A stretch of 64,000 nt of DNA from Pteria penguin (lineage: Eukaryota > Mollusca > Bivalvia > Pterioida > Pteriidae), in assembly GCA_035048485.1 (NCBI GenBank), contig CM068589.1, forward strand, positions 8,286,024 to 8,350,023, read 5' to 3'. The notes below the pieces were generated by a model. It saw only the letters and a list, made by a program, of their open reading frames with translations. It was not told where the DNA came from and searched no databases. A program made the position numbers and the translations under genes. Position 1 is the stretch's first letter, and every line of letters begins with the position of its first letter. Shown here one piece after another: positions 46,959 through 57,420 of the stretch.

Positions 46959-47675
46959 TGTAAGGTAGCGGCATACCACGCTACTTACGAATTGTTTTTA
47001 AGAAACATCACCAATGGATCCACCAAGGAACATTATATCTTGGACGATTTTTCCTGTGAATGATTCAATTACAGACACTAAAGTTCACGCTTGTTTATCT
47101 TAAAGACTTGTAATTATCATAATTGAATTGGTCAGTTAATGGCTAGTCTATCTTGTTTGTTTATCTTAAAGTCTTAGGAATCTGTGAACTAATGGCTTCC
47201 TGGGGTACGTGGTAAATTAGTATAATTAAAATATTCATTATTGGACTGGTCAATTTTACGGTTAATCTATTTTCCTTGTGGAATCATAATTAGACTGGTC
47301 AATTTACGGCTAATCTATTTTCCTTGTGGAAATGGATAGTGTTTTAATATATAAAGTAATTGGGGAGTTTAATAAGTTAGACCTCGGAAATACTTGATAG
47401 AGTTCAGACCTCGGAAATACTTGATAGAATTCAGACCTATTTGATTTAGAAAGAACTTGAAAGTACTATATTGTGAAATATAACATTGTGATCATCGTAA
47501 CTGCTGGGTCTCCCCCTTTTCCACGTCGCACGAAGCCAACTTGCTATCTTGTACATTGCTGTAGAGATTTTATTAAAAGTATTAACTTTCTTACTGACTT
47601 ATAATTTTGTCGCATAACACAACGCACCTTGAGGAATCAAACTCACACCACCCCAACGCGAAGTACTACCCTACA
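46959..47675 (+). repeat. 5' LTR, 717 bp
   Basis: Begins TGTAAGGTAG and ends CTACCCTACA, the usual TG...CA. It differs from the 3' LTR at one position by eye (C at 47,200, G at 54,419). The U3 part has three degenerate copies of a 40-45-bp word 'gactggtcaatttacggcta' (about 47,121-47,158; 47,239-47,281; 47,285-47,330), and there are two copies of 'agacctcggaaatacttgat' at 47,387-47,443. A TATA-like tatataaag is at 47,348-47,356, so transcription probably starts near 47,380. Confidence 0.95.
47348..47356 (+). promoter_or_regulatory. Candidate TATA box in 5' LTR
   Basis: tatataaag, the best TATA-like word in the LTR, just before the 'agacctcgg' tandem repeat. Inferred from sequence only. Confidence 0.45.
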
Positions 47676-47688
47676 CGTGTTTGTGATT

Positions 47689-47707
47689 TGGTGCCGTGAC
47701 CTGGATT
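47689..47707 (+). promoter_or_regulatory. Primer binding site for tRNA-His
   Basis: TGGTGCCGTGAC, then CTGGATT, starts 13 bases after the LTR. It is complementary to the 3' end of animal tRNA-His (acceptor GCCGTGA with discriminator A and CCA): the first 12 bases match fully and 17 of 19 match overall against the sequence as I remember it. The tRNA would prime minus-strand DNA synthesis. Confidence 0.75.
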
Positions 47708-47765
47708 TGGATTTTAACCATCATTCTCTGTCGGTAAGTCTGATTTTTACTTTTCTGAAATCGTC

Positions 47766-48662
47766 ATGGCTGAAAATATTGATGTATCTTTACTTTTTCA
47801 AGGGTTAGGTTGGCAAGTTGATAGATTAAGTGGGATTTTAACAAAACAAGGGGTAAAATTAGATGTCCCATCTTTTGACGGAACAAAACCAGATCAATTT
47901 GATAGATGGATTAAGAGCATTGAGAAATGTGCTAAATTAAATGGTTTAACAGAAGATGAGACAAAAGAAATTGCTTACAGAACGAGTAACGATGCCGTTA
48001 GCGACTTTATTGAACGATTATACGATGATCACCCCGGATTTAATTGGAATCAAGTTAACGCAGAGTTATCGATATGGTTCGCGGTCGTAACGGATCGACA
48101 GCACGCGCTGTCCTTATTACAAAGAGTAAAGCAAAAACGAGATGAAGAAGTATCGCTGTACGCGCATAGATTGTCAAAATTAGCAGACCAAGCTTTTGAT
48201 AATTTAAATACAGCAGAAGTTCAGAAACAGTTAGTGAATTTCTTTATAGATGGGTTGGCTTACGATTACTTGAAGATCAAAGTAATGCGGGAAAATCCCG
48301 AGAATTTTCAGAGAGCAATCTCTATTGCTATAACTGAATTATCATTTCGGAAACGTGTTAGTCTTAGGACAGGTAGCTCCACCTATAGTTCACACAATTT
48401 TCTGCATGAGAATGGTGAGACGCCGATGGAAGTTGACCATTATAGGCCCCGTAAGCGATGTGCTATTTGTAATCGAACTAACCACACTACAAATCCTTGT
48501 CGCTTAAAACAAATTAATGATGTACAAAAGACAAATGAAGGACAAAATTCCCAGGCTCGGCGTGGTAAACATGCAGACATGAAATGTTTTCATTGTGGAA
48601 AGAAAGGTCACATTCGTAGGAATTGTTGGTCTCTACATAAGTCTATGAATCAGGAAAACTAG
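47766..48662 (+). CDS. gag: Gag polyprotein
   Basis: 298 residues. ATG at 47,766 is the first in the open frame and lies 58 bases after the primer site. Residues about 30-210 form a helical capsid-like region (VPSFDGTKPDQFDRWIKSIE; later RVKQKRDEEVSLYAHRLSKL), as in retrotransposon gag domains. Two zinc knuckles of C-x2-C-x4-H-x4-C form follow: residues 232-245 (CAICNRTNHTTNPC) and 274-287 (CFHCGKKGHIRRNC), for RNA packaging. Gag would assemble the particle. It ends with TAG at 48,660-48,662 inside the start of the pol frame. No breaks. Confidence 0.93.
   Translation: MAENIDVSLLFQGLGWQVDRLSGILTKQGVKLDVPSFDGTKPDQFDRWIKSIEKCAKLNGLTEDETKEIAYRTSNDAVSDFIERLYDDHPGFNWNQVNAELSIWFAVVTDRQHALSLLQRVKQKRDEEVSLYAHRLSKLADQAFDNLNTAEVQKQLVNFFIDGLAYDYLKIKVMRENPENFQRAISIAITELSFRKRVSLRTGSSTYSSHNFLHENGETPMEVDHYRPRKRCAICNRTNHTTNPCRLKQINDVQKTNEGQNSQARRGKHADMKCFHCGKKGHIRRNCWSLHKSMNQEN
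48641..48662 (+). other. gag-pol overlap with likely -1 frameshift site
   Basis: The pol frame opens after a stop at 48,638-48,640 and overlaps gag by 22 bases, in the -1 frame relative to gag. The last gag codons are G GAA AAC, followed directly by the TAG stop. AAC can re-pair as AAA after a one-base backward slip, and a stop directly after the site often aids slippage. The P-site re-pairing is not canonical, so the exact slip point is inferred. Confidence 0.6.
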
Positions 48663-51600
48663 TAGGCTCCCGCCGAAACAGGACCGTCGCCGGGAGTTTT
48701 AAACGAACAGTCAGAAATAAAAGAAAATTCAAAAATAAAATTAAGAAGAAAACAGGAAATTATCCGTCTTACAAAATAAATTTAGCTGGTAGTCCAAATT
48801 CGTCCCTTTTGAAAATTGGTAAAAAGAAATTTAGAGCATTAGTTGACAGTGGCGCTGAAGTTAGTTTGTTACACAGGCGAATTTATCAATCTTTAAATAG
48901 ACCCCCAAATTTGGTAAAGAAGTTTATTAGTCTCCAATCTGTAAATGGCGGAAAATTAGAAATAGACGGTTATGTGGAATTAGAAATTAAATTAGGAGGG
49001 ACTACAGTAAATCAACCATTTTATGTTATAGCAGATATGAATAGAAACATTATTTTAGGCAGAGATTTTCTAACAACTCACGGAGTAAGACTTTATTATG
49101 ACTTAGGATATTTGAAAATAGGAAGGTCCTATGTACCGCTTGAAGAAGATTGTCACATAAACACCCTAGTAAGATTACAGAGAGGTGTAAAAGTGAAACC
49201 AAACACTATGAACATTGTTCCGGCACGGATAAAAACTCCGTTGAATCACACTGAATTTGTTGAAATAAGTGCAGTAGAAAAAGGATATGTGGATTCCGAA
49301 CCTGGCCTTGAAATTAATAATGCAATAGTAAAATCAAATAAAATAGTGCCCATTGCTGTAAGTAATCATACAAACAAAACTATTTATTTAAAACGTGGTT
49401 GTATCATAGGAAAAGTAACTAATCTCACGATAGATGAAAAAGAGACATCCGCTGCAGATAAAACAAAAACGATCAATGAAGTTTTGTCAAATAAAACGTC
49501 TCTAGATTTAAAAGATTTAGATACCGAACCCAAACACTTGGAAAGTGTTAGGCAATTAGTTGTGAACAATCAAGATTTATTCGCAGCTAAAGATACAGAG
49601 TTAGGACAAACGGAAACTGTGAAAATGACAATTGACACAGGTGACCATGAACCAATAAAACTTAGACCCTATAGAATTCCTTTACATCATAGGAAAACAG
49701 TAGACAATGCGATTGATGAAATGTTAGATGCAAAAATTATTTCACGCTCTCAGTCACCTTGGAGTTTTCCCATTGTTTTAGTTGCAAAAAAGGATAAAAC
49801 CACTAGAATGTGCATAGATTTTCGGAAATTGAATCAAATTACTAAAACTACATCTTATCCCCTCCCGTTGATAGACGACATAATCGCACAATTAGGAAAA
49901 GCTAAATATTTCACCACTTTAGATTTGAAATCTGGTTATTGGCAAGTAGCCATGGACCCAAAAGACAAACACAAAACTGCTTTTGCTTGTCATAAAGGGT
50001 TGTTTGAATTCAACAAAATGCCTTTTGGATTATGTAATGCCCCTGGCGTATTTCAACAATTAATGAGCATAGTTCTTGAAGGTTGTGAGGAATTCAGCAC
50101 TGCTTATATTGATGACGTCATTATTTGGTCAGAATCTCATGAAGAACATCTAGCTCATATTCAACAGGTCTTTGACAGGCTAAGAAAACATGACCTAAAG
50201 TTGAAATTAAAAAAATGTACTTTCTTTAAAGAAGAAACCACTTATTTGGGATTTGTAATTAACAAAGATGGAGTCAAGCCCGACCCACAAAAGGTAGAGG
50301 CGATTCGAACCTTGCCCTCTCCCAAAACGGTAAAAGAAATTCGTAGTTTCATAGGTATGTGCAGCTATTACAGGCGATTCATTCCTAATTTCTCAAAGAT
50401 AGCTGAACCACTGATCGCTTTAACTAAAAAATATGCAAGATTTCAGTGGTGTGAAAAATGTCAAAATGCTTTTGACTATTTCAAGCAAAGTCTCACAGTG
50501 GTTCCCCTTTTATCATATCCGGACTTAAACAAGCCCTATACGTTATATACGGACGCAAGCGACACTTGTATAGGTGCATGCTTGACGCAACCATGTGATG
50601 ACATTGACGATGCAATTCCGAACGTAATAAATGAAAAACCAATTTATTACCTAAGTCACAAACTTAGTGATACGCAAACACGTTGGTCTACCATAGAAAA
50701 AGAGGCGTATGCTATCCATTATGCGCTACAGAAGTTAGATCATTACCTTCACAATAGTAGTTTTGTCATAAAAACAGACCACAAGCCCCTTAAATATATT
50801 CTTGATGCCCCTATGGAAAATAAAAAGATTCAACTCTGGGCAATGAATATAATGGCTTATAATTGCAAAATTGAATACATAGCTGGTCGTGAGAACACAT
50901 GTGCTGATTTGTTATCACGGTGCCCTCAAGAATCTGTCAATATGTCGGACGAAAACGCTGGTGATATACCAGATATCCACCGAAACACACTAGAGGTCAA
51001 TGCTTTGAACTCTAATAGATTCGAACCTAGAGACCATGCTAGTTGCAAGGTACAGAATGAAGAACTAAAACTACCGAATGTGAATGATCTGGAAGGTTTT
51101 AATATGCTTGAAGAACAGGAGAAGGATTCGGACATATTAAAACTTAAAAATCAGTTGAAAAATGGTGAAGCTTCGAATGTCAATCAAGCTCGTCATATGA
51201 TGGTGAAAGATATATTGTATTATATCTCTGATATCAATGACAACCCCACCTTAAGACTGTATGTACCAAGTCATTTGAGAATGAATGTTATAAAACAGTA
51301 CCATGATGAGTTAGGTCATTTCGGTGTAGATCGCACCTTTTATAACATAAAAAGTAAATATTACTGGCCAAAACTCTATCAAGGTTTGTTAGAATATATT
51401 CAGTCTTGCGTAACGTGTCAGACTAGAAATTTGACAAAGATAAAACCTCCTCTTATGGAAACGGACATTCCACCATACCCCTGGGCTAAAGTTGGGTTGG
51501 ATCTCTCAGGACCTTATCCCACTTCCTTATCTGGAAACAAATACATAATCGCATTTGTTGATTTGTATTCCGGGTACCCAGAAGCGTTTGCCGTAAAAGA

Positions 51601-52747
51601 CAAGTCTGCAGATAACATCACGCATCTGCTCATTAATGAAATATTTCCCAGATACGGTTCACTATTGCAGTTGGTTACTGACAATGGTACAGAAAATGTA
51701 AACAAAGCTGTCAGAGAGACTTTGGAAGCTTTGAATATTCATCACGTGACAACATCGTATTACCATCCCCAAGGGAATGCTAAAGTCGAACGATTTCACC
51801 GAACCTTGCACGATGTTATGTCAAAATATCTGAAGGATGAACATTCAGTATGGGACGTATACTTGAATCAAACCTTAGCCGCTATAAGGTTTAACATCAG
51901 TGATTCGACCAAGTTTTCTCCCTTTTTCCTACTTTATAATAGAGACGTGGTTCTTCCCTTAGACAATATTTTGAAACCTCGACGAAAATATTTCGGTGAC
52001 GATCAACATCAAATTGCGTTACAAATACAGCACAAATCATTTTTAGAAGTGCATCGCAATTTAAAGAAAGCTAAAAAGGCTCAAGCTAAATATGCCGATA
52101 GAAACAGTAAATCAGTCAAGTTTCAAATAGGAGACCCTGTCTATTATAAAAACCATAGTAGAAAAAATAAATTTGATGTCAGATGGAAACCGTATTATAG
52201 AATTATAGAACAAACTTCTCCGGTTAGTTTTATAATTAAAAGTCAACTTGATGGCACTACAACGAAAGCACATGCTGAACAATTACGTTTGGCTAAAATA
52301 GATCAATGGGAAATACCAAAAGATAACATGGGTAATCGGCTTAGGAGAACTAATTATGTAGTACCTCCTGAAGAAAGTGATGCAGGTGATAAATCTGAGT
52401 CACATTCTGACGAGTCTGATGAAAATATACCACTTAGCAAAATGGCAAACAGGTATAGAACCCGAAGGGATTCATCATCAAGTGAAGATGACATACCCTT
52501 GATGGAATTGTCTAATAGACTCAGGCAGAGAAAAAAGAGACAACTAAACCAAGAGAGTACTGAATCGGAATCAGTACAAGATTCGGACCCTGAACAACCA
52601 GGCCCCGACTTTTCTGACGATGAAATGGTTATAGATGAAGTTGTCAATAGTAAAATACCAAAAAGATGTGAAAAGCGCGCAAAAGGCCGCAATAAAGTAC
52701 TATTGAAGGCTTTTGAATCTTTTGATAGGTTGATTAACGCCATGTAA
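48663..52747 (+). CDS. pol: Pol polyprotein: protease, RT, RNase H, integrase
   Basis: Open from 48,641 to TAA at 52,747. It has no own ATG near its start and is expected as a Gag-Pol fusion. Counting the codon at 48,809 as residue 1: protease LVDSGAEVSLLH (Asp13); RT with GYWQVAMDP, MPFGLCNAPGVFQQLM and catalytic YIDD (433-436); RNase H with YTDAS (Asp582) and TDHKPLKYI; integrase zinc finger H832-x4-H837-x29-C867-x2-C870; catalytic D898, D958 (TDNGTEN) and E994 with D-x35-E spacing; a C-terminal DNA-binding fold with FQIGDPVYYK. A long acidic/basic tail follows. All key residues are present and there are no stops, so it could be active. Confidence 0.95.
48667..48696 (+). other. Hairpin stimulating the gag-pol frameshift (candidate)
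   Basis: CTCCCG at 48,667-48,672 pairs with CGGGAG at 48,691-48,696. After one C-C mismatch, three more pairs extend the stem (CGA with TCG), leaving a ten-base loop. The spacer from the slip site (ends 48,659) is seven bases, the usual distance for stimulatory structures. Confidence 0.65.
52380..52747 (+). other. Unusual Pol C-terminal tail with repeated IPL...NR.R motif
   Basis: After the integrase the tail is rich in Asp, Ser and Glu. It contains NIPLSKMANRYRTRR and, 22 residues on, DIPLMELSNRLRQRKK, which repeat the same pattern. Alternating acidic and basic blocks suggest a disordered segment, perhaps for nuclear entry or chromatin contact. This is inference; the repeat itself is plain. 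Confidence 0.6.
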
Positions 52748-52975
52748 TGTCCATAGTAATGTGGCATGTGTAACATACACATGGAGGAGATGGTTAACAC
52801 CTTGATTACATTAAATGGCTTAATTAATAGAAAATTGCATTAAATCGGTTCCCATCACATGTGGTATTTGCGATTAACAAATAAAGAAGCTGAAACGAAA
52901 ACTTCTTGAACCGGTGTATTTAGATCACCCCTTGATGATCTGTAGTGATTTGATGAGTTAGATTGATATGGTTGA

Positions 52976-53761
52976 GGATCGCTAACGAATCAAATTTCCC
53001 AAATAGATCTAGACATAAGCGAGTTAAGAAGTCCTTTAAATGACGCGATTTTTTATATGAAAACATTGCTGTTGCAGTTTAGTATGCTAGGCTTGGATCA
53101 TTTAAGTCCTTCAATTATTAGCCAAGATGACTTAAGAAATCTATTAATAGAAATTCAGAGTCAGCTTCCTTCGTCGTTAAACTTGACTCATAACGCTATC
53201 AAAGAATTGTGCACTAGATACTAGAACGATGATAAAAAAATAATTGTTGTAAAATGTGAATTTATATGTTTAATTACCACTCGCGGGATATATTTCGGAT
53301 GGTTCTTATACGATAGCTATTGAAATTAAAGCATCGTTTTCTCATGACGTAAGCAAACCTCAAACAATCTTTATGTTTATACCTAAAGAATTAAATCATA
53401 TTAAAAGTTACCAATTAATAAATTTATTGATACTATTAGAAATTTGAAAAAGGTTAAGATACAGGAGCCTCTTTCGAAATGGCATTATATGGGCATTTTT
53501 GTAATTATAGTTGTAGGATTTATTGTTTTGATAATTATCTATAAGGAATATAAGAAAAATATTTTTGCATGTAAGATTGCCAGACGATTTTGGAGGGTAA
53601 AGTCAGACATAAAATCAAATGATGTTAATGATATGCAAGAGATGAGAAATCTTGTTGCTAAGGAACCAACTGCCACGCCCACTGCGCCAACAATGGACCA
53701 AGCCGTTACTGAGAAGATAGACACTGAAGAAAGGGTGTATCCGATTCTTCCGATGGCCTAA
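52976..53761 (+). pseudogene. Degraded env-like third gene
   Basis: Two separated open pieces. 52,976-53,224 is open for about 82 codons (with SPLNDAIFYMKTLL and ISQDDLRNLLIEI), then TAG. 53,444-53,761 is open for about 105 codons and has one hydrophobic membrane span (about 53,480-53,548, GIFVIIVVGFIVLII) followed by a basic then Thr/Pro-rich tail. Between them are stops and frame changes. Position after pol, helical stretch and single membrane anchor are what one expects of the C-terminal half of an errantivirus-type envelope fusion protein. No signal peptide or surface region is left. It cannot make a working envelope. Family assignment is by remembered pattern only. Confidence 0.45.
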
Positions 53762-53770
53762 AGAACTTTG

Positions 53771-53940
53771 AGGGTATGGGATGAGACGACGTCCCTTGCC
53801 CGCCAACAATGAATTAGGGTATGGGTTGAGACGACGACCCTTGCCCCTATTGGATCAAATTGTATATAGTAATATAACGGAAGATTGGTGTGCGACGAAC
53901 TGAGATATGGGTTGAGATGACGACCCTCGATTTCATTGGA
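53771..53940 (+). repeat. Three spaced repeats 'gggt-tgagacgacg-accc'
   Basis: Related words at 53,772-53,801, 53,818-53,847 and about 53,914-53,936: 'gggtatgggatgagacgacg', 'gggtatgggttgagacgacg', 'agatatgggttgagatgacg', each followed by tccc or accc. The ends of each unit can pair. Non-coding and between the env-like remnant and the polypurine tract. Confidence 0.7.
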
Positions 53941-54168
53941 CTAGACTGTAAATAGAAATTTAATGGGAGATATGCTGAACTTAATTTTCGTGTACATATT
54001 CATTATTAGTACATTGTTGCAGTATGGACTTCCAGGAACATTCGTATGCCGAGAGATATTGCCGAGGATAATGCTTTAAGGATTCATAACGTTGGACTAA
54101 TACACAGAAGATGTTACATAATCGATTGTTTTAAGAAAATATTGTGTTCGAATATTTTCTAGTGACAT

Positions 54169-54177
54169 GGGGAGGAA
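54169..54177 (+). promoter_or_regulatory. Polypurine tract
   Basis: ggggaggaa directly before the TG of the 3' LTR. It is the expected primer for plus-strand DNA synthesis. Confidence 0.85.
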
Positions 54178-54894
54178 TGTAAGGTAGCGGCATACCACGC
54201 TACTTACGAATTGTTTTTAAGAAACATCACCAATGGATCCACCAAGGAACATTATATCTTGGACGATTTTTCCTGTGAATGATTCAATTACAGACACTAA
54301 AGTTCACGCTTGTTTATCTTAAAGACTTGTAATTATCATAATTGAATTGGTCAGTTAATGGCTAGTCTATCTTGTTTGTTTATCTTAAAGTCTTAGGAAT
54401 CTGTGAACTAATGGCTTCGTGGGGTACGTGGTAAATTAGTATAATTAAAATATTCATTATTGGACTGGTCAATTTTACGGTTAATCTATTTTCCTTGTGG
54501 AATCATAATTAGACTGGTCAATTTACGGCTAATCTATTTTCCTTGTGGAAATGGATAGTGTTTTAATATATAAAGTAATTGGGGAGTTTAATAAGTTAGA
54601 CCTCGGAAATACTTGATAGAGTTCAGACCTCGGAAATACTTGATAGAATTCAGACCTATTTGATTTAGAAAGAACTTGAAAGTACTATATTGTGAAATAT
54701 AACATTGTGATCATCGTAACTGCTGGGTCTCCCCCTTTTCCACGTCGCACGAAGCCAACTTGCTATCTTGTACATTGCTGTAGAGATTTTATTAAAAGTA
54801 TTAACTTTCTTACTGACTTATAATTTTGTCGCATAACACAACGCACCTTGAGGAATCAAACTCACACCACCCCAACGCGAAGTACTACCCTACA
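54178..54894 (+). repeat. 3' LTR, 717 bp
   Basis: Same length and sequence as the 5' LTR apart from one base (G at 54,419). It ends CTACCCTACA and is followed by the ATAT duplication and the resumed alpha4 sequence 'atatgctacacattttctcc'. Confidence 0.95.
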
Positions 54895-56461
54895 ATATGC
54901 TACACATTTTCTCCAAACTCTCACTCTTTCGTTTCAAAAATTCGTATCTTAAACAAGTGTTTTCGATCCAGTTTTCACTTTCACTTTGACGTTGTGAGAT
55001 GCCTGATGGTACTCTTTCCCTTAAACATGGTTCATTTGTTGCAATGCTAGTAACCCCCTGGATTCCCAAAATTAATGATATCACAACGGGTGTAGTGTAC
55101 CTCAAGTCAAATGCATTCTATATCCTAGTATATTTGCTTGATCCGCGCATGTAAAGAAGATGTGCTACCCTGTTAAAACAAAAAGTTTTATTGTGCTTGG
55201 AAAAAAATAAAGATTACAGTGGAACTGTCACATGTGATCTGTATTATACCATGTTGATGATCACATATTATGTCTCATTCCCATGTAATGCAGCAGATAA
55301 ACAATCTTGGGAAGTGATATAGAAGTAATGACACTCTCCCCCACCCCTCCCCCTCCCTCAACACACATACATACTTAGAATTGGTGTAAGGGTCATTAGG
55401 TATGACGGCCATGTCTCATGTTAAATTATTTTGAAGAATTAAATCTATTCAACTAATTAAATACATGTACCTGTAATTAACATTACAATTGTTCATGAAG
55501 AATCATGAAGTTTATTGATCTCTTATTGTACTTTGGTCTTTTGGTAATTAGTTAAACTTGACCATTGTAATGAAACGTAATTGATTGTTTGTTATAAAGG
55601 AAAGGAACGAGACCAACACATTGTGTCAGAGGATTCTTTGGCTGAGATTTTCGCCCACAGATCTCTCACTGTCATTCACTGAAATATTGGTGAAAATTTT
55701 ACCAGACTGAATCAATTGTTACCAGATATTTGTATCGGTCTGGTGAGTTCTGCAAACACTTAAAAGGAATTCCTGGTGTGAATTTGGAATTGAATTAATC
55801 TTTTCTTTATAACTGTGATTACCATCACTGTCATTATTTTCATCATAGTTTGTATAATGCCCTGAAATACATCAAGATCTTAGTCATTGTGCCACTGACA
55901 AGAAATCGGATCTTGTAATCCTTAACCGCCGATCATTTGACCCGAAATGACCATTTAACCGGATTGCAGCGCGCACCGGATCGGAGAGATCTTTACAAAA
56001 AACCTTACCTGAGACGGACAATTATTTTCGCTGGCTGGTCAGCTGACTTTAAAAGGATGGTATAAGAGTGTCACAAGTAGCATCACAACAACAAGGACTT
56101 AGTGCTACCCTGTGGTGTGATCTTAAATTAAATGATCATGTATTGAACAATAGATCTATAGAATTATTACAATAATGTCCTAACACTTGATTGAGGGAAA
56201 ATTATATTACGCATTGAAAGCCAAATCAACAATAATGATAATGAATACTTCATCGAATGTTAATAATTTAAAGATTTTAGTTTTTATGGACGCGTTATTT
56301 GGAGTCCTTAATACATACCATTACGCGAGGATATCTCACGATAGGTTCCAAACAACGCGAGACATCATAATTTAAATGCGAGCGCAAGATTTAAAAGAAT
56401 TTCATCCTTCTTTCCTTTCAGTTCTCAGACCTATTGACCCTAAACTTTTCCACCATGTCAT

Positions 56462-56464
<3 letters not shown>

Positions 56465-56511
<47 letters not shown>
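56465..56511. repeat. (CA)n microsatellite
   Basis: About 23 CA units. Confidence 0.95.
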
Positions 56512-56513
<2 letters not shown>

Positions 56514-56942
56514 TGTTGACCTCAATAGGGTTCTTCCTCTTATCATCAACAAGTGACATGTGAAGTTTGAAATTGGGAATAATACTTGTAAACGAATGGA
56601 AAGTGCATAAAGCATACGAGGGAAGTCCGACCGTAATTATATACACCAACACTTTGATAAGATTTCATTTGATTTGACGCTTGTTTGGAAAAAAGTGTCC
56701 GACTCAAGATCAGTTTAGCCGAACTTTCTTTACATATATATAAATAAAATTAAATTGAATTAAAAAATGTTAGAAATTTGAGAAACTGAAGAAATAGGAT
56801 CCATCTTTTCGCTCGAACGTTCTCTATTTTATTGTCCATTTCAGAAGTTCATGTCTATAATTATATTTATATGACAAGAGTTTTTAAATGTATAATAAAT
56901 ATTGTTTTAAACAGATACTTGGGATCTTTACAAAAGAGAGAA

Positions 56943-56985
56943 ATGAATTCAATCTTCATAATTCTACTAATCACAAAGGAAATTG
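56943..56985 (+). CDS. Signal-peptide-like first exon, copy b
   Basis: ATG at 56,943 encodes MNSIFIILLITKEI plus one base, then donor gtaaga at 56,986. An acceptor 'ttttaaacag' ends at 56,924, and the 5' leader 'atacttgggatctttacaaa' is shared with copies a and d. It has the same length and phase as copies a (18,447) and d (58,315). A secretion signal is the likely role. The downstream partner exon was not found in the next 0.8 kb. Confidence 0.5.
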
Positions 56986-57229
56986 GTAAGAAAAAAAAAT
57001 CATCTGCAGTTACAGTCAAATAATAATCAGATAGTATCACAAGGACCTACATTGGCTGAAATGTTCAATACAAACAATAAGCTCCCCCTTTTCCCCCTAA
57101 ATATTCATATTTCCTTTCAACAATCCGACCCTCTATTTTAACTGCCGATATTTTTTATTGACAACTGAGCTGGAGAAAAATCAATTGAAAATTCCGTATC
57201 ATGTGTTTATGATATGGTTAAATTCATTT

Positions 57230-57420
57230 TATGTCCTCCAATTGATAGATCGGGGCATATTATTTTAGTCCTATTTGTGTGCTTGTTTGTCTGTCTGTTT
57301 GTTTGTCTTTTGCCAACTTTAACCCTCGCCATAACATATCTTTCTTTCTTATTTGGGTTAATATTTACCTTTGACTATGTCTGGGGTGTAGTACAGAGAA
57401 CGGTCGTAAATGCAATGTAG
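57230..57420 (+). repeat. 'atcggggcatatta' repeat, short copy
   Basis: Begins 'aattgatagatcggggcata', then 'gtctgtctgtttgtttgtc'. Equivalent to 18,720 onward. The open frame 57,214-57,420 is within it. Confidence 0.7.

Larger units (their letters stand above)
46959..54894 (+). mobile_element. Intact-looking Ty3/gypsy LTR retrotransposon, 7,936 bp
   Basis: Complete layout: 5' LTR, tRNA-His primer site, gag, pol in the -1 frame (protease, RT, RNase H, integrase), degraded env-like region, polypurine tract, 3' LTR. Domain order with integrase last places it in Ty3/gypsy (Metaviridae). I cannot assign the clade by reading. The target duplication is ATAT (46,955-46,958 and 54,895-54,898; a fifth A is ambiguous), and the empty site is present at 34,855-34,870 and 17,367-17,382. 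Long open gag and pol and near-identical LTRs indicate recent movement. Confidence 0.95.
54895..57100. repeat. Duplicated segment alpha4, right of the LTR element
   Basis: Continues exactly where 46,958 stopped and follows 34,861-36,383 to about 56,432. Beyond that it keeps sequence that alpha3 has lost, related to alpha1 at 17,820-18,560: CA run, 'accaacactttgataagatt', 'gtccgactcaagatcagttt', exon-like motif, 'atattcatatttcctttca'. Confidence 0.85.

Noticed and set aside
52354..52800. 148-codon minus-strand open frame
   Set aside because: It is the antisense shadow of the Ser/Asp-rich Pol tail.
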